Assembly: GCF_004210375.1 (NCBI RefSeq)
Contig: NC_134832.1
Location: forward strand, 157,787,592 to 157,851,591
From: Tachypleus tridentatus
Taxonomy: Eukaryota > Arthropoda > Merostomata > Xiphosura > Limulidae
DNA: 64,000 nt
Direction: 5' to 3'
Under the pieces are notes generated by a model. It was not told the origin of the DNA and did not search any database. It worked only from the letters and a program-made list of their open reading frames with translations. The translations under genes and the position numbers were made by a program. Shown piece by piece: positions 32,363-44,770 of this stretch; within the stretch, counting starts at the first letter, position 1; the number at the start of each line of letters is the position of its first letter.

Positions 32363-33638
32363 GTGACTGTACAGTATATTGTGTGCTGATGAAGTTGTGT
32401 AGGCTCATACATCGGAAAATAATTTTAGTTTTCAGTTTCTCTTTTTAATGTACTCAGCTAAGAAAATTTGTAATTCAATAACATAACTTTAGCTTTACGA
32501 TATAATGTTTATTTTGCATATAAAGTATATTTATTATAAAGAGCAACATAAGCTATAAAATATATAAAACCGAAACTCATGCTTCAGATAATACAAATTA
32601 TAATGTAATGAAACCAAATATACAAAAAATATTACTGTACAGTTCTCTGAAGATCACTAATAAACACGAGGATCAGCAATCTGACTGTGCTGTTTATTAG
32701 CGGCAGTTATTTTTATTGATACTAGTTTGATATTTCTGTGGGTGTTATGATAAGCTTGTTTCCATTCCAAAACATTACATTACTTGTTATAGGATACTAT
32801 AATTGGCTTGTATGCATTCCTGAATGTTAGCTTGATCAATTATTGGAAGATTTGTTACATGCATGTCACGTGAGATCTTATAAATGCAGTACACATGGTA
32901 CTGTACCTAGGCTCCGCCTTTAAAATGGATCATCCGACTGATCGCAATATAACATATTCATGCTTTAATGCCATCTATTGGTGTGAATTAGTAATAATTG
33001 TCTAGAAAGAAAACTTTAAGGGAAAATATGAATCTTAGTTTGCTTTATGGTTTTAAAGATTCAGTTAACCTGTACCTGTGAATAACTTCTTTAAAGATTT
33101 TTCTTAGTTTCATTTTTTTTATTGTTATTGTTAGTGTATTTCTATTCGTTATGCTCGTCCAAGTTGCAAACTTGATAACATTGGTCCCACCGCCAGACGG
33201 CTTCAGCAGAGCAACTAAAAACATAGAAATACAATACAACAATACTAATGACCGGAGATCACTGATTCCTGGATCTACATTAATTCAGAAATGTTGAACA
33301 CTGTTTAGCTTGGTAATCCAATATGTTTCTATGATGTTACTAAACTAAATCTTCATATATCACTCGATCAATTATACTAGGCATTTCAAGATTGCCCCAG
33401 AAGAAGAAAGGTCCACCTTTCAAAAGCGCTAAAGTTACAAGGGTTTCTATTTCAGTTTTTTCAAGACTTCTTGAACCTACGTGTTTTTAGCACATCATGA
33501 TTATAGTCATTAGTCATCTTACGAGAACCCTTATTATAACTATTAATTATTTTATATCCAAGGAATAATAGTGTTATAACTGTTAGTATTTTTCATCCCA
33601 GCAGTTACTTTTATACCCTACGAATAAACTTATTATAT
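32363..33638. other. AT-rich non-coding DNA
   Basis: No gene or named repeat recognised between the satellite and the mariner fragment. Confidence 0.4.
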
Positions 33639-34237
33639 CAGGTTCTCCAGAAATAAATGTCGTTTTTGAGTTGCGAAGTTTGGAGAAGTATAAACCATTG
33701 TTGTTTGTTTGTTTTTTGAATTTCGCACAAAGCTACTCGAGGGCTATCTGTGCTAGCCGCCCATAATTTAGTAGTGTAAGACTAGAGGGAAGGCAGCTAG
33801 TCATCACCACCCAGCGCCAACTTTTGAGCTACTCTTTCACCAACGAATAGTGGGATTGACCGTAACATTATAAAATCCTTACGGCTGAAAGGGCAAGCAT
33901 GTTTGGCGCGATGGGGATGCGAACCCGCGACCCTCAGATTACGAGTCTGTGCCTTAACACGATTAGCCATTTCAGGCCATGCCTATGTTGTAAAATATGC
34001 TTTAATCAAAGTAACAGCTATTTGCTTCAACACACTTTTGCCAACGTGTTACGATGTTGTTTATGTCCCTGCTGTACAATTCAGAATTTCCATGGTCAAT
34101 AAACTCCCTGAAAGCTTCTTCTGCAGCTGCTTGGTTTTGAACGCATTTATTGTTCAAAAAGGTGTCTTGAGAAAATGAAATTATGTAGGGGAAAGGTCTG
34201 GGGAATAAGGTGGATGAGGAAGAAACTTACTCTGAGT
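33639..34237 (-). mobile_element. mariner (mellifera/irritans-like) 3' fragment split by a SINE
   Basis: On the minus strand 34,237-33,985 encodes the transposase C-terminus: PHPPYSPDLSPT, a stop where the third catalytic Asp should be, then FHF, AAEEAFREFID, LYSRDINNIVTRWQKCVE and SYFD. The element's 3' end, with a terminal-repeat-like 'ggttctccagaaataaatgt', lies at 33,640-33,700 on the other side of an inserted SINE. The N-terminal two-thirds is missing. Confidence 0.75.
33704..33985 (-). mobile_element. SINE family A, full length, nested in mariner
   Basis: Best-preserved family A copy. It has the tail 'tgaatttcgcacaaagctac', the body 'gcagctagtcatcaccaccc', and a tRNA-like head with B box 'gatgcgaacccgcgaccc' and anticodon-arm-like 'cagattacgagtctg'. 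It interrupts the mariner 3' untranslated end, so it is younger than that insertion. Confidence 0.8.
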
Positions 34238-34476
34238 AGAGAGGAAACAGCAGACAATTAAGACACCTTGTAAGTAACAAATGTTGGATTAAACCAACCG
34301 ACCATTGATAAGTTACTCAATATTCAGCTGCTAAATGTCATAATGATAACTCCATGAGTTATTTATTAATCCAAGGATTAACTGTATTATCATTCTTAGC
34401 TATTTTAAACATTTATGGATGTATAATGTTTAACTAGTTAGGATTAGTTGACGAAATTAATTACTTTTAATTACAG

Positions 34477-34579
34477 ATAGCTGGGCAGTTTGATATTTTG
34501 GTCAACTGTGCAGGAATGGGGTCAAAGCAGCTGTTCGTTGACAACTACATGACACCGATGCTCGAACAAATAAATCAGG
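34477..34579 (+). CDS. single exon resembling D-amino-acid / D-aspartate oxidase
   Basis: Acceptor 'ttttaattacag', donor 'cagg|gtagtt'. It reads IAGQFDILVNCAGMGSKQLF and then VDNYMTPMLEQINQ. The FDxxVNCxGxGxxxL block is the FAD-contacting strand of DAO/DDO flavoproteins, and TPMLEQI sits where the family has PxRGQV. Loss of the Arg-Gly pair is odd for an active enzyme. No other exon of the family is recognised nearby, so this may be a lone exon of a long-intron gene or an exon relic. Confidence 0.55.
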
Positions 34580-34637
34580 GTAGTTCTATGACACTTTTGT
34601 TAACTTAGAGGGTGGAACAGTGAATAGAGAAAAATCA

Positions 34638-34775
34638 TTTATACTACATATTTTATATACATAAGTAAAACGACATGATATTTATACTACATATTTTATA
34701 TAGATAATAAGTAAAACGACATGATATTTATACTCTATATTTTATATACATAATAAGTGAAACGACATGATATTT
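34638..34775 (+). repeat. 46-bp tandem repeat, 3 copies
   Basis: Three successive units of type 'tactacatattttatatagataataagtaaaacgacatga' (shown in part), the first with a 3-bp shorter spacer. Confidence 0.8.
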
Positions 34776-34935
34776 TGGTGAGAATACGAGTTTCCATTTC
34801 CATATTAAATGATACACATTTAGAAATTTAGTTACTGTTTGACAGAATTGTAATATTATTCTCTGTCAGAAATATTAACTTTAATGTTGTTCAATAGTTA
34901 GTGTATTTTAATCCATCCCAGTCAGAAATGTTACT

Positions 34936-35053
34936 TTTCCTCGTTGGGACAGCAGTAAGTTTTCGGATTTAGGAAACTAAAATCAGGGTTTCAGTTCTCC
35001 TCGGTAGATACAACAGATAGCCCAAGGTGGCTTTGCTATAAGAACACACACAC
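34936..35053 (+). mobile_element. tRNA-derived SINE, family B
   Basis: Head 'cgttgggacagcagtaag', B box 'ggtttcagttctcctcgg', tail 'agatagcccaaggtggcttt' and terminal CA run. Confidence 0.7.
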
Positions 35054-35055
35054 AG

Positions 35056-35369
35056 AAATGTTACTTAGATTTAATAAAGTTGAAATACTGTTATACATTC
35101 TTTTCCTTCTTCAAATCCCCCAAAGAGCGAATAAAAATGTATTACAAAATACAATAGATCTAATACTGACGTCTTATAACAAGTGTAATTAATTATAATT
35201 GTGCTTTGCCAGCTTAGAAACGAAGTTCACATGATAGTAATTGTTAGTGTAAAGAGTTTTGTTCTTAGTAAGTTAAAACAAGATAAAAACCAAATAAAGT
35301 TTTAAGTATCAACAGGCTGCTTGGTTTATCACATGTTCTTCAACTTGTATAAAAACTAACTTGCACTTA

Positions 35370-35418
<49 letters not shown>

Positions 35419-36477
35419 TATTAAGTCATAATATTGCTTTCTTCTCAAAAACAATTTTAATTTAAAAAGTTGTTTTTACAGTGCTGACGACTGATTGTTG
35501 CTCCAATGATGTTTTTACACAAAAGATGAGAGTTTGTATACAACAATAATAACCGTTTATATTCATTGTTAAAAAATAAGTTAACTTTGTTTTTCAATAC
35601 AATAAATTATTATTTTTTGTTACCTCAGGTTTGTGTTTTGGTAAACGCTCCTGAGGAAGTTGTAAAGCGAAACGTTGATTGTTTAATTAAATATGAACAA
35701 TATTTTGGTCATTTATTTCTAGTATTAATGCTTTCTGTAGATAGTTATGTACTACAGAAATCAAACACATTTATTTCATAGTTCTTTAAGTGTACTGAAG
35801 TAATTTAGAACAATTTCTTGTGTGTTTATACCTGTACCTCCTGTAGTCGGTGCTTTTGTGAGTATACCGAAGCTAAATTATATAATTCAGGTGAGAATCA
35901 TTTAAGATGTTTACAACACATCTTTTTAGAAAGCCGAAATTTTATAGAAGTGAGTCGGACTTAGACCTTTCTGTTCGCGTCGAGAAAGAGACAATAAAGT
36001 TGAATCATAGAGCACAGAAGGTATAAAATAATTATAATAACCTAATTTCATAATGTTACTATTAAAAGTTTCTGTGTTAACTTTGTTTAAAAATACGTTT
36101 CAAAATATTCATGTGACTTTGTTTATCAATGCTGAAGTTTTGTCTATCGAAACAGCATGTGTATTGTGTGATGTTAAACCTAAAATATTTTATATTATCA
36201 GTACTTATTTTGTTTATCGATATGCATATGATGTTTCATCTTTTGTTTTATATTATAAGTTGCATATCAAATGAAACTATGATCACACCGAAAGTGCCAC
36301 ACGTAAATTAATTCTCTGATTTTGTTTATAAAATGATAAATTGTCACACTGGATAAAACTTTTAATATAATGTTCAGATCAAAATTACAGATACTTTTAG
36401 ACCACTATTAATCTTTTAGCCCTAAATATCTGAATATTCACATGTTACTCGTACAGTCGTACTTAGTCCTGCATAAG
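35056..36477. other. AT-rich non-coding DNA with microsatellite
   Basis: Contains a (TA)n(CA)n run at about 35,370-35,419. A 71-codon open frame at 35,566-35,781 has a 'ctgaggaagttgtaaagcga' string of a type I have seen in repeats, and no convincing domain. Confidence 0.4.
35370..35419. repeat. (TA)n(CA)n microsatellite
   Basis: About 19 TA units followed by a short CA run. Confidence 0.9.
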
Positions 36478-36720
36478 GTCGAGCCGGGTGCGACCTAGAG
36501 ATCAGCTTGTGCATTGGAAGATCCAAGATTCGTGTCACGATATACTACTGAATGCTGAAAACTCCAATTGTGATACGTTTTGATAGAAACATACAATCCC
36601 AATACTCGGTTAAGAGTAACTGAATAGACAGCGGTTACTACTGTCTGGCTGTCCTTCATCTAGTAATCATTTACAAGCCAGTGATAGCTATGGCTAAAGT
36701 TTTGGGGATCTGTTCTAGTT
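36478..36720 (+). repeat. possible additional tRNA-derived SINE
   Basis: Begins 'ggtcgagccgggtgcgacct' with B-box-like 'ccaagattcgtgtcac', followed by a body with 'cagcggttactactgtctgg'. The arrangement is SINE-like but there is no second copy in the window to confirm it. Confidence 0.35.
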
Positions 36721-37107
36721 CTTTCGCCCATGTATTGCAAAAGATGTCATTAGGATTAAAAATATCAAATACTTACATAAGTACTTTTATTACCACTTCT
36801 TAACTTAACCATAAATTGATGTTTAACCCTACAAAAGTACACATGTATTTACTTATTAACTACATACTAAGACATAACCTTACAACAAAAGTACTTTAAT
36901 ACTTTTCTTTCAAACTTCATATGTGGATTTGATTTTTATATAAACATGATAACGTTCTTTGTAACATATCACATTGAATCATCGTCCCATTTAAATTCTG
37001 AAAATTGATTAACCAACTTAATGAGACGTGGTTTAATCGCACAGTTTGTTTGATGCTGAACAGATGATGGTTGTCTTCTTTACTCCGAATGACAACATCT
37101 ACATATA

Positions 37108-38017
37108 CGAGGGCTGTTCAAAAAATACGCGGACTGTTTGAATTGCGCGGCTCCAGTTGGTTCCAGGGAAATCCGCTTGTCGTCGCTAGGTTTGCACAGA
37201 TCAGCTGATTACGACGCCATTTCCCGATTGTAGATATCTTCATTTGTGTATTAGCTACGCGGTTTTAAGTGAAGTGCGATTTTTTTCGTTTGGCGGATTT
37301 CAGAATGAATGACCTGAAGGAGCAACGACTTGCTGTGAAATTTTGTTTTAAACTTGGAAAATCTGCGACTGAAACTTTTGCTATGCTTAACACGGCTTAC
37401 GTGATGTTGCTATAAAGCGTACGGCATGTTTCAAGTGGCATGAACGTTTTAAGGATGGTCGACAGTCCATTGAAGATGATGAGCGTCCTGGACGTCCTTC
37501 CACATCAACTGACGACCCACACGTCGACAAAATCAACACCCTGGTGCGGGAAAATCGACGTCTGACTGTCAGGGAGCTTGCTGAAGAGTGTGGGATATAT
37601 CAGTTGGATCTTGTTACGAGATTTTGACCGAAAAATTGAAGATGCACCGCGTTGCTGCGAAATTTGTACCTCAGAACTCGTGAGTTTTTGGCCAAACACT
37701 CGATCACTGTTCTTCCCCACCCCTCCTACTCACCTGACCTTGCTCCTTGCGATTTTTTCTTGTTCCCCAAACTCAAAAGACCCTTGAAAGGAGGAAGATT
37801 TGAGACGATTCCCGAGATTAAGGCAAATGCGACGAAGGAGCTGGAGGACATTACAAAAGAAGCGTACCGGGACTGTTTCAACAAGTGGAAACACCGTTGG
37901 GATAAGTGTGTGCGTTGGGGAGGAGAGTTCTTTGAAGGGGTCCCAGACCTGTAACTTCTAAATAAAGTACATTTTGTTTTATGACGTCTGTCCGCGTATT
38001 TTTTTTAACAGACCTCG
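37108..38017 (+). mobile_element. mariner, internally deleted, with both TIRs and TA duplications
   Basis: Terminal inverted repeats 'cgagggctgttcaaaaaata' (left) and '...aacagacctcg' (right), about 28 bp with two mismatches, flanked by TA at 37,106 and 38,018. The transposase relic starts at 37,304 (MNDLKEQRLAVKFCFKLGKS) and reads QSIEDDERPGRPSTSTDDPH and VRENRRLTVRELAEECG. Then an internal deletion of roughly 0.4 kb joins AAKFVP to REFLAKHSITVLPHPSYSPD. It ends EFFEGVPDL. This is a 910-bp nonautonomous derivative of a ~1.3-kb element. Confidence 0.93.
37304..37954 (+). pseudogene. mariner transposase pseudogene (deleted catalytic core)
   Basis: The N-terminal helix-turn-helix half is present with a 1-base shift near 37,390. 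The core holding the first two catalytic Asp residues is gone. The C-terminal part (SPDLAPCDFFLFPKLKRP, containing the third Asp) is intact in one frame, 37,652-37,954. It cannot transpose itself, but the preserved ends could still be recognised by a related transposase. Confidence 0.88.
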
Positions 38018-38019
38018 TA

Positions 38020-39213
38020 TGTACACAGCTTGTTTCAATATTCTGATCATGCATGGTGCTACAGTCCTTCGGACCAACCTTTACTTTACTGCCTGACGTG
38101 TTAACATTTAATTACACCTATTATTTAGCTGCTTTATAGCAGCCAATAAGGGTTTGTAAATTTGACAACATGTGGAATACATTTGATCTAATTCGATGTA
38201 AAATCCAGAGAATTTGCTTCCTTCTTTTATTTACTTGGTTATGTGGTTGTATTCTGTTTTCAGAGTATAGGGGCATTTCTGTCGATACTCAAAGATCCGT
38301 CTCCCGGTAACTTTTGTTGGATAGAGTTGGATGTTTTTTTCATCTATTCATAAAAATGTTAATACCAAATGAGCTTTGTTTGATATACAGGAGGCGCGGC
38401 CCCACCTACCCCGACCTCTTCATCTGATGCCTCTGTCTGCATAAATTACTTTCATGACATATCTGTTAAAATCCTGTTAACTTCACAATCAGTATTGGTT
38501 TCCATAACAACATGTTCATCGTTTTACCTCTCCTACATAAGTTCTTCGTTTCATTACATATTTATTAACATGGATGGACATGTATGTTTTTTCTTATTAA
38601 CCAAATACTAAATTCCTTAAAATGATCAGTCACGTGCCCTCTATAAATTCACATGTTTTCCTACAAACACTGACATTTTGTCATGCATTGCGTGAATATA
38701 TAGACAAAATAAGGTGTTGCTGTCATGAATGAAAAACTAAGGATCAGTTAGAACCTGGTAGATTGAGATATATAGTGCAGAATGAACAACAGATGAGAAT
38801 GAGTTTGTACATGATAGATTGGGATATGACGTACAGAATGAACAACAACTAATCTATCCTACATTATTTGTGTAGTCATTGTTACGCGTAACGGTAACCA
38901 GAAAACATCACTAAGATGTTAAAACTATTGAAACCAGATTATAATTTTTTTCACACTATAAGATTCTGGATTGATTTCATACGTTTAAATGCTGATATGA
39001 CTTGTAGTTTTTTAAAGATGTTATTTCTTGTAAACTGTGTTGTATTCCGCACCCACCATATTTTCACATATCTCTTACAGTTAAGGAGAATTTGTGTTGC
39101 AGTAAAAATGATGAATTACGGACGAAGTAATTCGAGGCACTACTGTTACCAGGGTATAAAGATTCTTCGATCTGATGGTCGACATCAAATGTTCGATATT
39201 CCCCAGAGTTCGT
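38020..39213. other. non-coding DNA
   Basis: No gene or named repeat recognised. A pair of similar sentences ('agatgagaatgagtttgtac' and flanking 'cagaatgaacaacag') at 38,780-38,850 is a short local duplication. Confidence 0.4.
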
Positions 39214-39413
39214 AACACTTGGTACAGTTTGCACACTTAACACTTGGTACAATCTGCATACTTAACACTTGGTACAGTCTGCATACTTAACACTTGGTAC
39301 AATCTGCATGCTTAACACTTGGTACAGTCTGCATGCTAACACTTGGTACAGGCTGCATGCTTAACACTTGGTACAGTTTGCATACTTAACACTTGGTACA
39401 GTCTGCGTACTTT
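39214..39413 (+). repeat. 25-bp minisatellite, about 8 copies
   Basis: Unit 'aacacttggtacagtctgca' plus 'tactt'. Copies vary at 'gcatac' or 'gcatgc' and 'cagtct' or 'caatct'. Confidence 0.9.
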
Positions 39414-39469
39414 GATATTTACGAACAGCTCACTTGAGTGAATACTGTTAAACATTTTCACTCGACTTG

Positions 39470-39600
39470 TTTGTGCTTTGTTTTTGGAATTGCGCACAAA
39501 CTAAACAATGGGCTATTTTTGTTCTGGTCACCTATGGTATCCAAACCCGGTTTCTATCGGTGTGAGTCTACAAACATACCGTTGTGTCACAGAGGAGCCT
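39470..39600 (-). mobile_element. tRNA-derived SINE, family C, diverged
   Basis: Tail 'ggaattgcgcacaaactaaa', B box 'ggtatccaaacccggtttc' and head 'gtcacagagg', on the minus strand. Confidence 0.55.
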
Positions 39601-40812
39601 CAGTCGACTTGTTGATGTGAAAGCATCGTTTGTTCTTGTATTTATTCTGAGACAACAGAAGTTAATCGAAAATACACTTTGATCATGTAGAAGACGTAGT
39701 CAGAATATTTGTAAAGACGCGCCTTGTTTCATCTCTGGATGTTCATGTTAATGACAAATTGATGAGATGAACTTATGTTGAAAATCTCGTGATTACCATT
39801 ATCGAGATAAAGGTCAGTATCCAAAGAAGAAACCACCATGGTTAAACTGGTTTCACTTTTTATAGTTGTACAACTCTAGCTTTTAAATAAAAAGACTTTC
39901 GAAAGCTCTTGAATCTCGCTCAGCTTTTATACGTGTTAAGATATTATAAATTTGACTAGATTCTGAAACTTTGATGTGTGCCACTATTATAAGGTTCGTG
40001 AAGATCTTTATTAGTTCCAACCAATGAGAATGTTTAAGTTCCCTTTGTTGTCTGGTATATTATGGATGCTGTTCTTAGGTAAACATCAGTAATAGATCGA
40101 CTAATGTATTTTTCTGTGTTGTTTTTCTATCCTTCCGGTGATAATCTGTTCATATTACTGTTATTGAGATGAGATATTAAGCGAAGATACAAAGGGACAT
40201 TGAGTAGTTGTCCGTGACAACACCTGGTTTTGTAAACATGATATTTTTTGTGGTGTCTACTCTATGATGTCCTGAACGTTGAGTAAAGCATTTTGGATAA
40301 CAAGGTATTGCTGCCAGACTTCATCCCAGATAAACATTAGACACAAGTAAGGTTGAAAGTGTAATATTGATCCCTTCCGGAGAAAAAAGATCTATTATTT
40401 ATCGCAGTCCTAACTGGATTTCTTTTCTTGAACAAAGTTGAACTGACAGCATCTGATGTTCCACTAGATGTATAAAGAAATATCCAGATCCATAACTTGA
40501 GGCTGCAGTTTTCTAAACGTATAAAGAAACGAATACTGTGTTGAGTAAGCTGAAGATTTTCATCAAATCGGGCAAGAGATGAAGATAAATACTTATACGA
40601 TGAATAATATTCAACCAATTGGATGGAGCTGTAAGGTTTCTTATTCCAAAGAGATTCTGTGAATAAGAAATAAACTTTTATTCGAATTTAGAAAGACTAT
40701 AATTTACTACTGCATTTCAAATAAAAACTAACACTACTTTCTACAGAACATCGTGACCCTCTCATGGGGAGTAGGTGATGTTAACTAGTTGTGTTTACTA
40801 TAGTCTGTAGCT

Positions 40813-40880
40813 GCTAAATTAGGGACGGATACCATAGACAGCTCACGAGAGCAGCTTTACAGAAAATTAGAAACAAAAAC
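40813..40880 (+). mobile_element. SINE family A 3' end
   Basis: 'gctaaattagggacgg' followed by a diverged 'gatagccctcgagtagcttt' type end and A-rich tail. Only the 3' terminus is present. Confidence 0.45.
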
Positions 40881-41455
40881 ATATCTTCATGAACCTTCAC
40901 TAGATGTATAATGATGTCTCATCAGAATATGAAGTGTAAAAGTTCTACTAAACTTATGATCGTGACGAGTACAGACATCAACAACGTTTATGTCTAATAA
41001 CAAGTATATTCTGTGAATCAAACATCGTCAAAAGGAACAACGAAAAGTAAACTTGAACAAACAATGTTAAATATCTCTGTTAAGTATTCTTGTCCTGAAA
41101 CTAGATTTGTAAATGCAGAAAAACCAAAATACAAAAAGAAATATATACAGAGAATCAGCTATTGTACAAAAACACATCTTCATTATTTTCAAATATTTAC
41201 CCAAAAAATAAGTTTCCCTTTGTTTATATTTCAAGAATAAGCAGACATGTAACATCAAAAAGATAAATATTTTATTTCATTCAAAACTGTATAGAATGAA
41301 AATTGACACAGTTTGAATTTTAGTATGTATGTAAACCCAAAAATAATAATTTTGATACATATATAAACATACATTGGGTGATAATGGGTGTTTATTTATT
41401 CATACACATTTTGTAAAGCACTTCATTATTTGCATACAGAAAATAAATAAACCAT

Positions 41456-41580
41456 GTATCCTCCACTGGTTCAGTCGAAAGTCTAAAGGCTTAAAACGCT
41501 GAAAGCCTGTTTTTGATACAGGGTATGGGCATAACACAGATAGCCCAATCTGTAGTTATGTGTTTAACTAAAAACAATAC
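41456..41580 (+). mobile_element. tRNA-derived SINE, family C
   Basis: Head 'tccactggttcagtcgaaag', B box 'tgtttttgatacaggg' and tail 'cagatagcccaatctgtag' with 'gtgtttaactaaaaacaa'. Confidence 0.55.
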
Positions 41581-42741
41581 TAACCACGTGACGTGTTAGT
41601 TTACTTTTTCAAACGTATAAATACACCGACATACTGATATCAATGATCATGTTAGTACAGGTACACTGTATACAAAGTTCGTGTAAGCTGCACACCTTGC
41701 AACATATGATTAAGTTTTAACAACGAATTAAATGTTTGTTTATTGTTATTTACTTAGTGTTATAACTATACTAAATTTATGATTATAGTGTGTGTGTCTT
41801 TAAATGTGTGACAACTAAGATACAATATTCAATTTCCTGAATTCTATTTCTAACACACACTTTCACTGTTTTCTGGTGTATTCCAGAACCAGAATATCTG
41901 AGCCTTTTGGAAATGGTTACAGTTTATCCTTAACAACAACACTTTTATCCAGTAAGAAAATATGACATGAATAACAAGTGCTGGGTGATAAGTAACTTAG
42001 AAAGTTAAATTACTCTTTTTTTCTTTATTTATTTAATGAGTGAACACAAACACGAGTTATGTGACTACAAAACATTGACGAACAGGAACTTGAGGTATTG
42101 TGTGAGTGGAGATATTGTCATTAATATAGCCAGTTTAATTATAACACATATAATGTTTCTCCTGATAAATTATATTTATCATATAATTCTGAAATTACCA
42201 TCTCTATGTAGTAGGTGAGCTCCTGTAATGTTTCCACATATTAAATCCACCATACAAACTAAAACTTTAAATTGTTTTCTGTAAAATTTTAACAGAAAGC
42301 GTCACTTGGTATAAAAATAATCCACGGTGAAACTTTACAGTGAAAATATCAAGGAGTTAAAATTGTATTAATCTGAATGTAAGCGACAGTTTTACGTGTG
42401 GTCACAGTTTATTCAATTTCTTGTTGATTGTAAACGTCAATCATAAATCACGAGTGAATTAATTTATGGATCATGTTGGCGAAGCATGATTATAATTAAT
42501 GTACACGTCATCAGACATGAATGTTAAACCTACCATACTTATAATACTATATTCTATAGCCAGTCCATTGGAAAGTTTCAACAATTAGAAGGATACATAA
42601 TAATAGTATTCAAATCACACTAATTCGGTCGTATCAGTCACTCCAGAGCTCATCAATAAAGTGCATTATATTAAAAGATATAATATGACTAATACTGGTA
42701 TATGGTAATTGGGTTTATTCGATTGTTACGAAAGCTACAGA
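41581..42741. other. AT-rich non-coding DNA
   Basis: Nothing recognisable. Short open frames are AT-driven. Confidence 0.4.
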
Positions 42742-42838
42742 ATGGCTAGTTGTGTTTTATATCCCAGGATCATCGAAACCTGGTTTTTAATGTCATGAGA
42801 CTGAATACTTACTACTGAGCCACCATTGGTGAGAGTGA
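42742..42838 (-). mobile_element. SINE family C fragment
   Basis: B-box region 'gatcatcgaaacctggtttt' and head 'actactgagccaccattgg' on the minus strand. The tail is degraded. Confidence 0.5.
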
Positions 42839-42998
42839 AAGATGTTTCATGTTGGTGTGTTTTTTATAGAAAGTGATTAATATGATAAGGCAGTGTTGAA
42901 AATGATGGCGTATATCCGTTGAATAACATGTCTTAAAACATAGACAATTGACAAATGAAGGTTTAATATCTACTAATTAATTATGTCTGCGGTGTTTT

Positions 42999-43080
42999 GC
43001 TAAATTAGGGACGGCTAGCGCAGATAGCCCTCGAGAAGCTTTGTGCGAAATTAAAAAATACAAAAACAAAACAAACAAAC
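42999..43080 (+). mobile_element. SINE family A 3' end with A-rich tail
   Basis: 'gctaaattagggacggctag' and 'cgcagatagccctcgagaag', then 'ctttgtgcgaaatt' and an (aaaac)n tail. This fixes the true 3' end of family A. Confidence 0.7.
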
Positions 43081-43902
43081 TGAAACAGATCAGGACAATA
43101 GAGCGATTACCACTGTTGATTAGAATTCTGGAAAACCTTTACTGTGAGCTACACATTTCTCACATGATGGAGGCTTTGACAGAGGAAAAGAGTAAAGGTC
43201 TAAGGAGAAAAATGTAACAACTTTTGAAACAAATTTAGCCTGAAATGTGTCATGATGCAAATAAGATGAAAAAATTTATTAAGTTTCTCTGTCACTTGAT
43301 TCAAACTGGTTCTCAGACGTTCGAACCAACACAAAATGTCAAAGATTTTGTAAACATGCACTCAGAGTAGACACATTTTAGAGAAGAGATTACAAGTATC
43401 TATGTCAACCTCCTTGTATACATTGTACCAACTGTGCACTAATACATAAACCTATAGCTACAACATAAATTTCGTATGAAATTATATATAATGATATACA
43501 TATCAACTTCAGTAATAAATTTTATTGAATAAAGAAAGAACTGAACCACACACTACATCACAGATGTTTATACTTTGAAATTTCAACTAAATACCAAATC
43601 CACATATATATCAGTATCTCTAGATAACAAATCAACTAACAAGTTATGTGTCCATATATTTATATATGTTAAGTCAGGTAAAGTAAGACTTTCTTAATGA
43701 TTGTTTCACTATACAAAACAACAGTGTTTTGTATCGTTTTAATAATTATTTGTTTGATTTGTTCACAGTGGACTCTTTTTATCTAACGGAAAAACTTTTT
43801 ATCTTGTACACAGTCAGCTTAATGTTTGTTTAAAAGTAATCCTACATGATTTAAATATTGTCTATTATTCATTATGAACTAAATAAAAGTATTCATAATT
43901 TA

Positions 43903-44770
43903 TCAGGTCATTTCATAAGTGATTTCCGAAATTTCAATACACAAAATGCATCATCATTTCTGTCTTTGTAGAAGGTGTTAATCACTAAAACATGTCGTTG
44001 GACGTGTATGAAAATGTTGAAACAAATAAAAGAAACTATCACAACTCCACTTTTTGAGATAATTAATCAAATAAATCCTTATGAAGATGGATGTGTCTGA
44101 GGAGCACATTAGGCATATAATTCTTTATGAGTTTAAAAAAAAAAGGCAATAGTGCAGCAGAAACCACACAAAACATTCAAGGCGTTTATGGTGCAGAGTC
44201 TCTCAATGAAAGTAAACGTTGAACGTAGTTTTAGAAGTTTGTATCAGGTGACTACAGCTTAAGTTTAATGATGACTTGCTGCTGGCTGCACTTGATAAAG
44301 ACTGTGCTGTAGAAGCTTAATTCAACATTCACTGTCATCTGCAACAACTTGGAAGCCAACCTTAGAGAATGAATGAACATTTGCACTTCTCTGCACTCTT
44401 GTGAACGTAACTCACCTTTTTTGGACAGTTTAGTGACTGGAGATTAATAATGGATATATTATAAAAATGTTAAGAGCCGCACATAATGACTCATTTCAGG
44501 TAACTTGGCTAAAGCACAGCCCAAAATGGACCTCCACCATAGGAAAGTCTTGTTAATATTGCATAACTTTAAGTCATAATGGGTACTGAATAAATTAATG
44601 AACTTGGGTCACATACTCTAATGGGTCGTTCTACACAGTTTAGCATATCTTTTTCTGTTGTTTCCACATAAGTACGTTGATCACTTGACACTGAATGATA
44701 TTGGTTGTTATTTTCTACAGTTAGAGATCATGAATGGCTTAATGCTAATGATTAGGGTATGATTTTATAT
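43903..44770 (+). mobile_element. cecropia/Hsmar1-like mariner fossil
   Basis: The left end, 'caggtcatttcataagtgat' then 'ttccgaaat', resembles mariner terminal repeats of this group. The transposase relic begins at 44,081 (MKMDVSEEHIRHIILYEFKK) and continues NSAAETTQNIQGVYGAESLN, matching the N-terminus of Hsmar1/SETMAR-type transposases. Beyond it are scattered pieces (LRAAHNDSFQ, and PKMDLHHRKVLL near 44,520-44,560, the block before WWSAAG). Large deletions and stops run throughout. No right terminal repeat is found. Confidence 0.8.

Noticed and set aside
33899-34178. Plus-strand frames of 67-91 codons
   Set aside because: They run over a SINE head and antisense to a mariner fragment.
35629-35781. 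Next exon of the D-amino-acid oxidase-like gene
   Set aside because: It follows an AG and reads APEEVVKRN, but phase does not match the donor at 34,580 and similarity is weak.
37652-37954. 100-codon intact frame
   Set aside because: It is the C-terminal part of a mariner transposase within a deleted element, not a host gene.
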